NCBI RefSeq assembly: GCF_013364275.1
Contig: NZ_CP054932.1
Location: forward strand, 6,138,001 to 6,202,000
Origin: Actinomadura sp. NAK00032
GTDB taxonomy: Bacteria > Actinomycetota > Actinomycetes > Streptosporangiales > Streptosporangiaceae
Reading direction: 5' to 3'
DNA length: 64,000 nt
In this document: positions 17,686 to 24,172 of the stretch, in pieces
How the letters are laid out: every line of letters starts with the position of its first letter
How positions within the stretch are numbered: position 1 is the stretch's first letter
Notes under the pieces: model-generated
Databases searched by the model: none
Told to the model about the DNA's origin: nothing
The model's input: the letters and a program-made list of their open reading frames with translations, nothing else
Translations under genes and position numbers: made by a program

Positions 17686-18543
17686 TCAGGGCCGCCCGTC
17701 CGCCGAGGTCAGCGGGAGCCGCGGGTCGGTCTCCTGCCCGGACCAGGTGCCGCGGATCCACGCGTGCGCGGGGTCGTCGCAGATCCGCCAGGCCCGCTCC
17801 GGGGACGGGCCGGCCATCACGTTGAGGTAGTAGAGGTCGTGGCCGGGCGGCGCCATCGACGGCCCGTGCCAGCCGTGCGGGATCAGCACGGCGTCCCCGG
17901 TGCGGACCTCGGCGAGCACGTCGATGGGGCGCTCGGCCGTGCCGTAGACGCGCTGGTAGCCCATGCCGCCCCCGGCGACCTCGAAGTAGTAGATCTCCTC
18001 CAGCACCGACTCGCCGGGCCGGTCCTCGTCGTGCTTGTGCGGCGGGAAGGACGACCAGCAGCCGCCCGGCGTGAGCACCTCGCAGGCGATCAGCTTCTCG
18101 GCGAACGGGAAGCCGTCCGGCGTGCCGAAGTTGTTGACCTGGCGGCTCGCCGCGCCCGCGCCCCGCAGCTCCACCGGCACCTTCTCGGCGGGGCCGTAGC
18201 GGGGCTCCAGCCGGTTCTCGCAGCGGGCGCCGGCCAGCGCGAACCGGCCCCTCCCCCGCACGGTGACCCGGGCGTCGCGCGGGACGTAGGCGAAGTCGCT
18301 GACGCGGCTGAACACGTCGTCGCGGCCCTCCAGTTCGAACCGCGCGCCGTCGCACTCCACCGTGCACGACCCGGCCAGGGGCAGCACGATCGTCTCGAAC
18401 GCGCCGGTGCCGAAGGTGTGCTCGCCGCCGTCCGGGAGGTCGAGGACGCGGAGCGCGGAGTGCGTCCAGCCGGCCGACTCGGGCGTGACGACGAGTCCGT
18501 AGGGGCCCTCTCCGGCGGTGCCGGCGGGCAGGTGGTGGTTCAT
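17686..18543 (-). CDS. iolB: 5-deoxy-glucuronate isomerase
   Basis: Full-length IolB (285 aa), a bicupin enzyme converting 5-deoxy-D-glucuronate to 2-deoxy-5-keto-D-gluconate in myo-inositol catabolism. Metal-site motifs are visible in the second cupin: FPPHKHDED with the two His and Glu/Asp, and IPHGWHGPSMAP. The start ATG (541-543 within the 18 kb block) begins exactly at the edge of the inserted TnpB element. Before the insertion this ATG overlapped the iolC stop and used an AAGGAG at the iolC end as ribosome site; now an element-encoded AGGA five bases upstream must serve. Confidence 0.93.
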   Translation of the reverse strand: MNHHLPAGTAGEGPYGLVVTPESAGWTHSALRVLDLPDGGEHTFGTGAFETIVLPLAGSCTVECDGARFELEGRDDVFSRVSDFAYVPRDARVTVRGRGRFALAGARCENRLEPRYGPAEKVPVELRGAGAASRQVNNFGTPDGFPFAEKLIACEVLTPGGCWSSFPPHKHDEDRPGESVLEEIYYFEVAGGGMGYQRVYGTAERPIDVLAEVRTGDAVLIPHGWHGPSMAPPGHDLYYLNVMAGPSPERAWRICDDPAHAWIRGTWSGQETDPRLPLTSADGRP

Positions 18544-18564
18544 CGGATTCCTGCAGCGTGGAAA

Positions 18565-18584
18565 CCCCGTCCTTCAGGGCGGGG
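18565..18584 (+). repeat. Left-end hairpin of the TnpB element
   Basis: CCCCGTCC-TTCA-GGGCGGGG forms an 8-bp stem (one G-T pair) with a TTCA loop, the subterminal hairpin type used by IS200/IS605 transposases. Confidence 0.75.
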
Positions 18585-18653
18585 AGGAAACGCGGAACGA
18601 TGCGGCACAATGACTCTCCGGGTTGTGTCGGTGGCGGTCGGTATGGTGCGGGC

Positions 18654-19853
18654 GTGTCCCGGTACCGGTTGTGCCCGACCCCCGCCCAAGAGGCGGGGCT
18701 GCTGGAGCACTGCTCGCATGCCCGATTTGTGTGGAACCTGGCCGTGGAGCAGCAGGCGTGGTGGACGCCGCGGCGGGGCCCGGCTCCGGGGTATGCCGCT
18801 CAGGCCCGGCAGCTGACCGAGGCCCGGGCCGCGTTCGGGTGGCTGGCGGCGGGGTCGCAGACGGTGCAGCAGCAGACGCTGAAGGACTTCGCGCAGGCGA
18901 TGGCGAACTTCTTCGGCGGCACGCACCGGCGCCCCACCTGGCGTAAGGCGGGGGTGCATGAGGGGTTCCGGATTGTCGGTGCCCGCGGGCGTGCCTGGGA
19001 TGTGCGGCGGTTGTCGCGCCGTACCGGTGAGGTGCGGGTGCCGAAGGTGGGGTGGGTGCGGTTCCGCTGGTCCCGGCCCGTCCCACCGGGGGTGAAGTCG
19101 TTCCGGGTGACCCGCGACCGCACCGGGCGCTGGCATGTCGCGTTCGCCGCCGTCCCCGACCCCATCCCCGCGCCCGGCAAGGGTGCGGCGGTCGGTGTCG
19201 ACCGGGGCGTGGCGGTGTCGGCGGCGCTGTCCACGGGCGAGACCAGCAGCGTGCCGGGCCTGACGGCCGGTGAGGCCGAGCGGTTGAGGCGGCTGCTGCG
19301 CCGCTTGGCCCGCGCGCGCCGGGGGTCGAACAGGCGTGCCCGCGTCAAGGCCGCCATCGCCCGCCTCAAAGCGCGTGAGGCCGACCGCCGCAAGGACTGG
19401 GTGGAGAAGACCTCGACGGACCTGGCGCGCCGGTTCGACGTCATCGCCGTCGAGGACCTGAACATCGCCGCCATGACCCGGTCGGCGCGCGGCACCATCG
19501 ACGCACCCGGCACGGGTGTGCGCGCCAAAGCCGCGCTCAACCGGGGCATCCTGGCCAACGGCTGGGGACAACTGGTCACCCGCCTGGAGCACAAGGCACC
19601 CGGGCGCCTGGTCCGGGTCGACCCGGCGTACACGTCGCAGACCTGCAACGCCTGCGGGCACCGCGCCCCGGACAACCGCGAGAGCCAAGCGGTGTTCCGA
19701 TGCGTCGCCTGCGGGCACCGGGCCAACGCCGACGTCAACGCCGCACGCAACATCAAAGACACCGCCGTGGGACGCACGGTAGCCGCGCGGGGAGGCTGGG
19801 CCCTGGCCCGGCCGGCGAACCGCGAACCTCAACCCACTCTCCTCTCTCCGTAG
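18654..19853 (+). CDS. tnpB: TnpB, RNA-guided endonuclease of an IS605-type element (399 aa)
   Basis: The RuvC catalytic residues are all present: Asp183 (AVGVDRGVAV), Glu267 (VIAVEDLNIAAM) and Asp360 (ANADVNAARN). The zinc ribbon is intact (CNACGHRAPD...CVACGH). N-terminal region SRYRLCPTPAQEAGLLEHCS is the helix-turn-helix/REC start typical of TnpB. TnpB uses an omega RNA from the element's right end to cleave DNA beside a TAM and helps retain the element. The GTG at 18654 is chosen because family members begin a few residues before RYRLCPT. No tnpA is present, so mobility would need a transposase in trans. Confidence 0.92.
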   Translation: MSRYRLCPTPAQEAGLLEHCSHARFVWNLAVEQQAWWTPRRGPAPGYAAQARQLTEARAAFGWLAAGSQTVQQQTLKDFAQAMANFFGGTHRRPTWRKAGVHEGFRIVGARGRAWDVRRLSRRTGEVRVPKVGWVRFRWSRPVPPGVKSFRVTRDRTGRWHVAFAAVPDPIPAPGKGAAVGVDRGVAVSAALSTGETSSVPGLTAGEAERLRRLLRRLARARRGSNRRARVKAAIARLKAREADRRKDWVEKTSTDLARRFDVIAVEDLNIAAMTRSARGTIDAPGTGVRAKAALNRGILANGWGQLVTRLEHKAPGRLVRVDPAYTSQTCNACGHRAPDNRESQAVFRCVACGHRANADVNAARNIKDTAVGRTVAARGGWALARPANREPQPTLLSP

Positions 19854-19917
19854 GGGACGGATTGGAATCCCTCGCCTTCAAGCGGGGGAGGACGTCAACC
19901 GGTCTCCTTGAGCAGTG
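19854..19917 (+). ncRNA. 3' end of the TnpB omega RNA and its guide
   Basis: Downstream of the tnpB stop, CCCTCGC-CTTCAA-GCGGGGG (19869-19888) forms the terminal scaffold hairpin, followed by AGGACGTCAA and then flanking DNA beginning CCGGTCTCCTTGAGCA. In TnpB systems the 16-20 nt just beyond the right end become the guide, so the guide here would be the last codons of iolC read antisense. The 5' end of the RNA, probably inside tnpB, cannot be placed. Confidence 0.6.
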
Positions 19918-20863
19918 CTTCGACCTCGTCCTGCGCGGGCATGGCGGCCGAGCAGGCGATGCGGGACGCGACGATCGCGCCGGCCGCCCCCGCGAACCCG
20001 ACGAGCCGCCGCAGGTCCCAGCCGGCGAGGAGGCCGTGGCAGACGGCGCCGCCGAACGCGTCCCCGGCGCCGAGCCCGTTGGCGACCTCGACCTCGACCG
20101 GCGGGACCCGCACGCTCTCCTCCGCCGTCGCGGCGAGGACGCCGTCCGGGCCCATCTTCACGATGGCGAGTTCGGGGCCGCGTTCGAGGATCGCGCGGGC
20201 GGCGGCGTCCGGCTCCCGCTCCCCCACCGCGACCTCGCACTCGTCCAGGTTGCCGACGGCGACCTTCGCGTGCTCCAGGGCGCGGCCTGCCCAGTGCGGG
20301 ACCTCGGTGGGGTCGTCCCACAGCATCGGCCTGTAGTCCAGGTCGATGACGGTCTGCCCGGGGTGCTCGGCCAGCGCCGCCAGGGTCGCCTCACGGCTGG
20401 GCTCCTGGGAGAGGCCCGTGACGGTGCCCCACACGATGCGCGCGCGGCGGATCGCCTCCAGGTCCAGCTCGTCCCGGCGGATCTCCAGGTCGGGCGCCTT
20501 CGGATAGCGGTAGAAGTACAGCGGGAAGTCGTCCGGTGGGAAGATCTCGCAGAAGGCCAGCGGGGTCGGCAGCCCGGGGACGGCCGTGACGTACCGGTCG
20601 TCTACGCCGTAACCCCGGAGCGCCTTGTGGACGAACCGTCCGAACGGGTCGTCGCCAGTGCGCGTGATGACGGCGGCGCGGCGGCCGTACCTGGCCGCCG
20701 CCACGGCGACGTTGGTGGGGCTGCCGCCGAGGTACTTGCCGAACGACTCGACGTCCTCCAGCGGGACGCCGACCTGGTCGGGGTAGACGTCGACGCTCAC
20801 CCGCCCCATCGTGATGAGGTCGAAGACCGTGGCGGGGTCGCCCGTGGTGGAGCTGAGGGTCAT
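19895..20863 (-). CDS. iolC: 5-dehydro-2-deoxygluconokinase
   Basis: PfkB/ribokinase-type sugar kinase (322 aa) acting after IolB. Motifs: GGSPTNVAVAAARYG near residue ~47, and the C-terminal signature VANGLGAGDAFGGAVCHG with the catalytic Asp. The neighbouring iolB and dehydrogenase make IolC the natural assignment among PfkB kinases. The stop TGA at 19895-19897 is now supplied by the TnpB element end (GGT TGA); before insertion it would have been GGA TGA, so the protein is unchanged. The ATG overlaps the stop of the dehydrogenase gene (ATGA). Confidence 0.92.
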   Translation of the reverse strand: MTLSSTTGDPATVFDLITMGRVSVDVYPDQVGVPLEDVESFGKYLGGSPTNVAVAAARYGRRAAVITRTGDDPFGRFVHKALRGYGVDDRYVTAVPGLPTPLAFCEIFPPDDFPLYFYRYPKAPDLEIRRDELDLEAIRRARIVWGTVTGLSQEPSREATLAALAEHPGQTVIDLDYRPMLWDDPTEVPHWAGRALEHAKVAVGNLDECEVAVGEREPDAAARAILERGPELAIVKMGPDGVLAATAEESVRVPPVEVEVANGLGAGDAFGGAVCHGLLAGWDLRRLVGFAGAAGAIVASRIACSAAMPAQDEVEALLKETG

Positions 20864-21864
20864 CGGCGCACTTCCTCGGTGCCGACGATCCTGCCCTCGC
20901 GCATCGACATCTCGCAGGCCTCGGCGAGGTAGAACGCCTCCAGGGCGTCCTCGGGCGGGCACGGGTTGGCGCGGCGGCCGGCGACCATGTCCACGAACGC
21001 CTGGATCTCGGCGTCGTAGGCGTCGGAGAAGCGCTCCATGAAGCCGCTGTAGGCGGGCCTCGGTTCGGTGCCCTGCTCGGGCAGCGCGGTGGCGGGCGTG
21101 CGGTCGTCCAGGCCGGCGACGATGCTGTCCTTGGAGCCGAACAGCTCCAGCCGCGCGTCGTAGCCCGCGGCGTTGTAGCGGGTGGCGGAGACGGTGCCGA
21201 GCGTCCCGTCGTCGAGGACGAGCAGCGCCGAACCGGTGTCGATGTCGCCGCACTCGCGGAAGAAGTCCTCGCCGCGGTTGGCGCCCGCGGCCATCACGCG
21301 GACGATCTCACGCCCGGTGACGAACCGGATGAGGTCCAGGTCGTGGATGACGCAGTCGCGGAACAGCCCGCCGGACGAGGGGACGTACCCGGCGGGCGGC
21401 GGCGACGGGTCGAAGCTGCACGACCGGACGGTGTGCAGCCAGCCGAGCCGCCCGGACGCGAGGGCCTCGCGGGCCGCCGCGTTCCCGGCGTCGAACCGGC
21501 GCTGGAAGCCGACCTGCACCGGCACCCCGGCGGCGGCCGCCGTCCGGACGGTTTGGAACGTTCCATCCACATCCGCGGCGAGCGGCTTCTCGCAGAAGAC
21601 GGGAGTTCGCGCGGCCACGGCCCGCTCCACCAGGGCCGCGTGCGCGCCGGTCGCCGCCGCGACGACCAGGCCGTCCAGGCCGGCCGCGAACAGCTCCCCG
21701 ACGGTGTCCAGCGCCCGCGCCGGGGACGCGAGGCGGGCCGCGAGGTCGCGCGCGCGGGCGGCGTCCGCGTCGGCGATGAGCAGGGTGTCCACCTCAGGCA
21801 GTGCGCGGAGAGCGGCGGCGTGGCGCGCACCGATGCGCCCCGCGCCGGCCAGTCCGATCCTCAT
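20860..21864 (-). CDS. Gfo/Idh/MocA oxidoreductase, likely inositol 2-dehydrogenase
   Basis: 334 aa with N-terminal Rossmann motif GLAGAGRIGARHA, the family EKP motif (FCEKPLAADV) and the catalytic region GGLFRDCVIHDLDLIRF with Asp and His. It is first in the minus-strand operon, coupled to iolC by ATGA, so an inositol or scyllo-inositol dehydrogenase (IolG/IolW type) is likely. Other polyol dehydrogenases share this fold. GGAGGGG lies five bases before the ATG. Two similar palindromes, one upstream and one inside the gene, may be operators. Confidence 0.8.
   Translation of the reverse strand: MRIGLAGAGRIGARHAAALRALPEVDTLLIADADAARARDLAARLASPARALDTVGELFAAGLDGLVVAAATGAHAALVERAVAARTPVFCEKPLAADVDGTFQTVRTAAAAGVPVQVGFQRRFDAGNAAAREALASGRLGWLHTVRSCSFDPSPPPAGYVPSSGGLFRDCVIHDLDLIRFVTGREIVRVMAAGANRGEDFFRECGDIDTGSALLVLDDGTLGTVSATRYNAAGYDARLELFGSKDSIVAGLDDRTPATALPEQGTEPRPAYSGFMERFSDAYDAEIQAFVDMVAGRRANPCPPEDALEAFYLAEACEMSMREGRIVGTEEVRR
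21554..21565. promoter_or_regulatory. Palindrome TGGAACGTTCCA inside the dehydrogenase gene
   Basis: Perfect 12-bp palindrome with a central CG, the style of LacI-family operators. It differs at one base from the palindrome at 21908-21919, about 354 bp away, so a looping operator pair is possible. Confidence 0.35.
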
Positions 21865-21907
21865 CGATCCCCTCCCGGTCGGCGGTCAGGTGAGTCACGA
21901 GTGTGGC

Positions 21908-21919
21908 TGGACCGTTCCA
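21908..21919. promoter_or_regulatory. Candidate iol operator TGGACCGTTCCA
   Basis: Lies 44 bp upstream of the first iol gene, within an inverted repeat CTGGA-N4-TCCAG. It matches the intragenic palindrome at 21554-21565 in 11 of 12 positions. Confidence 0.4.
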
Positions 21920-22029
21920 GCGGCGTCAATGGCGGACCGTCCGCCCACAGGTAATGAAGGCGCCCGAAAATACCGGCGCTACGCTGACCGGACGGTGCCG
22001 CGGGCTGTCGCGCGGGTCGTACCAAGCGC

Positions 22030-22041
22030 TAGTTTGTCCCC
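22030..22041 (+). promoter_or_regulatory. Leaderless-type promoter, -10 TAGTTT
   Basis: TAGTTT (22030-22035) ends six bases before the ATG at 22042, and no ribosome site is visible, so the transcript probably begins at the start codon. The -35 region is not clear. Confidence 0.4.
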
Positions 22042-23556
22042 ATGCGGATCTTCGTCACCGGCGCCTCGGGGTTCGTCGGTTCCCACACCGTCCGCGCCCT
22101 CCTCGCCGCCGGGCACCGCCCGCGCGCGCTCGTCCGCGACCCGGGCAAGGCGGCGAAGGTGCTCCGGGCGGTCGGCGTCGCGGTGGAGGACGTGGAGCTC
22201 GTCCAGGGCGACATGCTGGACGCGGACGCGGTGTCCGCGGCCCTCGCCGGCTGCGACGCCGCCGTCCACGCCGCCGCCGCGATCGGCGTGACCGGCGGCG
22301 CCCGCGACCTGGTCGAGGTCAACGTCCGGGGCACCCGCAACGTGGTCGGCGGCGCCGTCGCCCAGGGCCTCGCCCCCGTGATCCACGTGTCCACGATCGG
22401 GGTGTTCGTCCCGCCGTCCGGCAAGGTCATCACCGCGAACGACGGCCTGGCGAACCCCCGCACCGACTACGGAAGGTCCAAGCTGGCGGCAGAGCGCTAC
22501 GTGCGCGGCCTCCAGGAGGACGGCGCGCCGGTGACGATCGTCTACCCGGGCGGCGTCTGCGGCCCCGACCAGCCCTCGCTGGACGCGCTGATGGAGGGGC
22601 TCGCCGCCGCGCTGGGCAAGGTGTGGCCCCTGCCGGGCGGCGGCGTCTCCGTCATCGACGTCCGCGACCTCGGCGAGGCGCTGGCACGTTCCGTCGAGGC
22701 GCGGCAGGGCCCGAGCCGCTGGGTCCTGGGCGGGCACTACCTGACCTGGCCGCAGTACGCCGACCTGTGCGACCGCCTCACCGGGGTGAAGTGCCGCCGT
22801 GTACGCGTCCCGTCCCGCGCCATGCTCGCACTGGGCTCGGCGCTGGACGCGGCCAAGCGCGTCCGCCACTTCGACTACCCGCTCACCCGCGACGCGGCCG
22901 AGTTCATGGTCACGCTGGTTGCGACCGACGACCGCCCCATCCTGGAGGCGCTCGACCTCACGCTGCGCCCCGTCGAGGAGACCGTCGCCGACGGGCTGCG
23001 GTGGCTGGCCCGCAGCGGCCACCTGAACCCGCGCCGGGCCGGACGGCTCGCCGCCGCCGAGGAGAAGCCGATGCCGACCCTGATCCAGCGTACGTTCGGG
23101 CCCGTGTTCCACCGGGTCTCGGGCGCCGCGTGGTTCGCCAAGGTGGGCCCGAAGATCGTCCCGCCCGTGGACCGGGCCCTGCACAGGGCGACCGGCGGCC
23201 GGCTCATGCTCGGCCAGCTCCTCGTCCCGAGCCTCGTCCTCACCGCGACCGGTGCCAAGAGCGGCCTCCCCCGCAGGACCCCGCTCGCCTGCCTGCCCGA
23301 CCCGGCCGGCGGCTGGTACGTCGTCGGCTCCAACTTCGGCCGCGAGAAGCACCCCGCCTGGACGGGCAACCTCATCAGCAACCCCGCCGCCGAGGTCAGC
23401 TTCCAGGGCCGCAACGTCCCCGTCACCGCCCACCTCCTGGACGACCGGGAGCGCAAGGAGGTCTGGCCCCGCCTCACCGCGGTCTGGCCCGTCTACGACG
23501 ACTACGTGGAACGTGCCCAGCGCGAGCTACGCGTCTTCCACCTGATCCCGCGTTAG
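22042..23556 (+). CDS. Fusion of NAD-dependent epimerase/dehydratase and deazaflavin (F420)-type nitroreductase domain (504 aa)
   Basis: Residues 1-~335 are an extended SDR: TGASGFVGSHTVRALL, the Tyr-x-x-x-Lys pair in TDYGRSKLAAE, and STIGVF. After a short linker with an internal Met (EEKPMPTLIQRTFG), residues ~345-504 match the DDN/F420H2-dependent nitroreductase family, including LTATGAKSGLPRRTPL and YVVGSNFGREKHPAWTGNL. The first domain likely binds NAD(P)H and the second F420 or lipid quinone. I see a continuous frame and no stop or overlap between them. Separate proteins of both kinds are common in actinomycetes; the fusion is unusual. Substrate unknown. Confidence 0.85.
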   Translation: MRIFVTGASGFVGSHTVRALLAAGHRPRALVRDPGKAAKVLRAVGVAVEDVELVQGDMLDADAVSAALAGCDAAVHAAAAIGVTGGARDLVEVNVRGTRNVVGGAVAQGLAPVIHVSTIGVFVPPSGKVITANDGLANPRTDYGRSKLAAERYVRGLQEDGAPVTIVYPGGVCGPDQPSLDALMEGLAAALGKVWPLPGGGVSVIDVRDLGEALARSVEARQGPSRWVLGGHYLTWPQYADLCDRLTGVKCRRVRVPSRAMLALGSALDAAKRVRHFDYPLTRDAAEFMVTLVATDDRPILEALDLTLRPVEETVADGLRWLARSGHLNPRRAGRLAAAEEKPMPTLIQRTFGPVFHRVSGAAWFAKVGPKIVPPVDRALHRATGGRLMLGQLLVPSLVLTATGAKSGLPRRTPLACLPDPAGGWYVVGSNFGREKHPAWTGNLISNPAAEVSFQGRNVPVTAHLLDDRERKEVWPRLTAVWPVYDDYVERAQRELRVFHLIPR

Positions 23557-23572
23557 GCCCCGCGCAGGCCTG

Positions 23573-24046
23573 CTAGGCGCCGCGCAGGGCTTTGGACAGG
23601 CGCCGGCCCAGGAAGAGGTAGGCGACGACCACGCCGGTCACGTTCAGGATGACGTCGTCGATGTCGAAGGCCCGTCCCACGACCAGGGCGCCCTGGATGG
23701 CCTCGATCGTCAGGGAGAGCACTCCGGTCAGGAGGGCCAGGCGGATGGGGCCGCGGAGGGTCGTCCAGACGATGGGCAGCAGGACGCCTAGCGGGGCCAG
23801 GAGCGCCAGGTTGCCGCCTATCTGGAAGACCGCCTCCTTGGTGGGGCGGTCCAAGTAGAAGCGCAGTGAGCGGCCGGGGTCGGTGTTGCCGCCGGCCTGG
23901 CCGTTGTCATGGACGGGCGTGAGCGTGAGCCTGAACGCGAAGTAAAAGAAGACGCCGAGAAGGCCCAGCGCCACCAGGACGACGAGCACGCGCAAGGCGA
24001 CGATGTACCAGGGGACCCGTTCGCCCGGCGTCGCGGGCTGCCACAT
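23573..24046 (-). CDS. VanZ-like membrane protein (157 aa)
   Basis: Four hydrophobic segments (WYIVALRVLVVLVALGLLGV, NLALLAPLGVLLPIVW, LALLTGVLSLTIEAIQ, VILNVTGVVVAYLFLG) with the VanZ-family pattern NLALLAPLGVLLP and the motif RAFDIDDVILNVTG. VanZ proteins can affect glycopeptide sensitivity; most actinobacterial homologues have no known role. An in-frame extension to 24130 would run into the lon terminator, so I chose the ATG at 24046; a GTG two codons upstream is an alternative. It lies directly behind lon on the same strand but beyond the terminator. Confidence 0.8.
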   Translation of the reverse strand: MWQPATPGERVPWYIVALRVLVVLVALGLLGVFFYFAFRLTLTPVHDNGQAGGNTDPGRSLRFYLDRPTKEAVFQIGGNLALLAPLGVLLPIVWTTLRGPIRLALLTGVLSLTIEAIQGALVVGRAFDIDDVILNVTGVVVAYLFLGRRLSKALRGA

Positions 24047-24131
24047 TTCCACCAACACCCGGCGGCTGGTCCCCGCCCCGTCCCGGACTATGCGCGGCCC
24101 GGGGTTACGGCCGGGACAGAATCCCGGCATG

Positions 24132-24166
24132 CGAACGCCCGCGCCGGTGGACGGCGCGGGCGTTCG
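24132..24166 (-). terminator. Hairpin terminator behind lon
   Basis: A perfect 14-bp stem, CGAACGCCCGCGCC (24132-24145) and GGCGCGGGCGTTCG (24153-24166), with a 7-nt loop. It begins 7 bp after the lon stop codon on the minus strand. Confidence 0.75.
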
Positions 24167-24172
24167 GTTCTG

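Larger units (their letters stand above)
18544..19898 (+). mobile_element. TnpB-only IS200/IS605-type element inserted between iolC and iolB
   Basis: The element contains one tnpB gene and no tnpA. Its left end carries a hairpin at 18565-18584 and its right end a hairpin at 19869-19888 followed by AGGACGTCAA. The left flank is TTCAT, a plausible target/TAM sequence. Removing 18544-19898 restores GGTTCAT-CCGGTCTCC, in which iolC ends GGA TGA and iolB starts ATG in a perfect 4-bp overlap. Hence the insertion is clean, with no target duplication, as expected for IS200/IS605 transposition. The boundary is uncertain by one base because C is shared at both ends. Confidence 0.85.
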
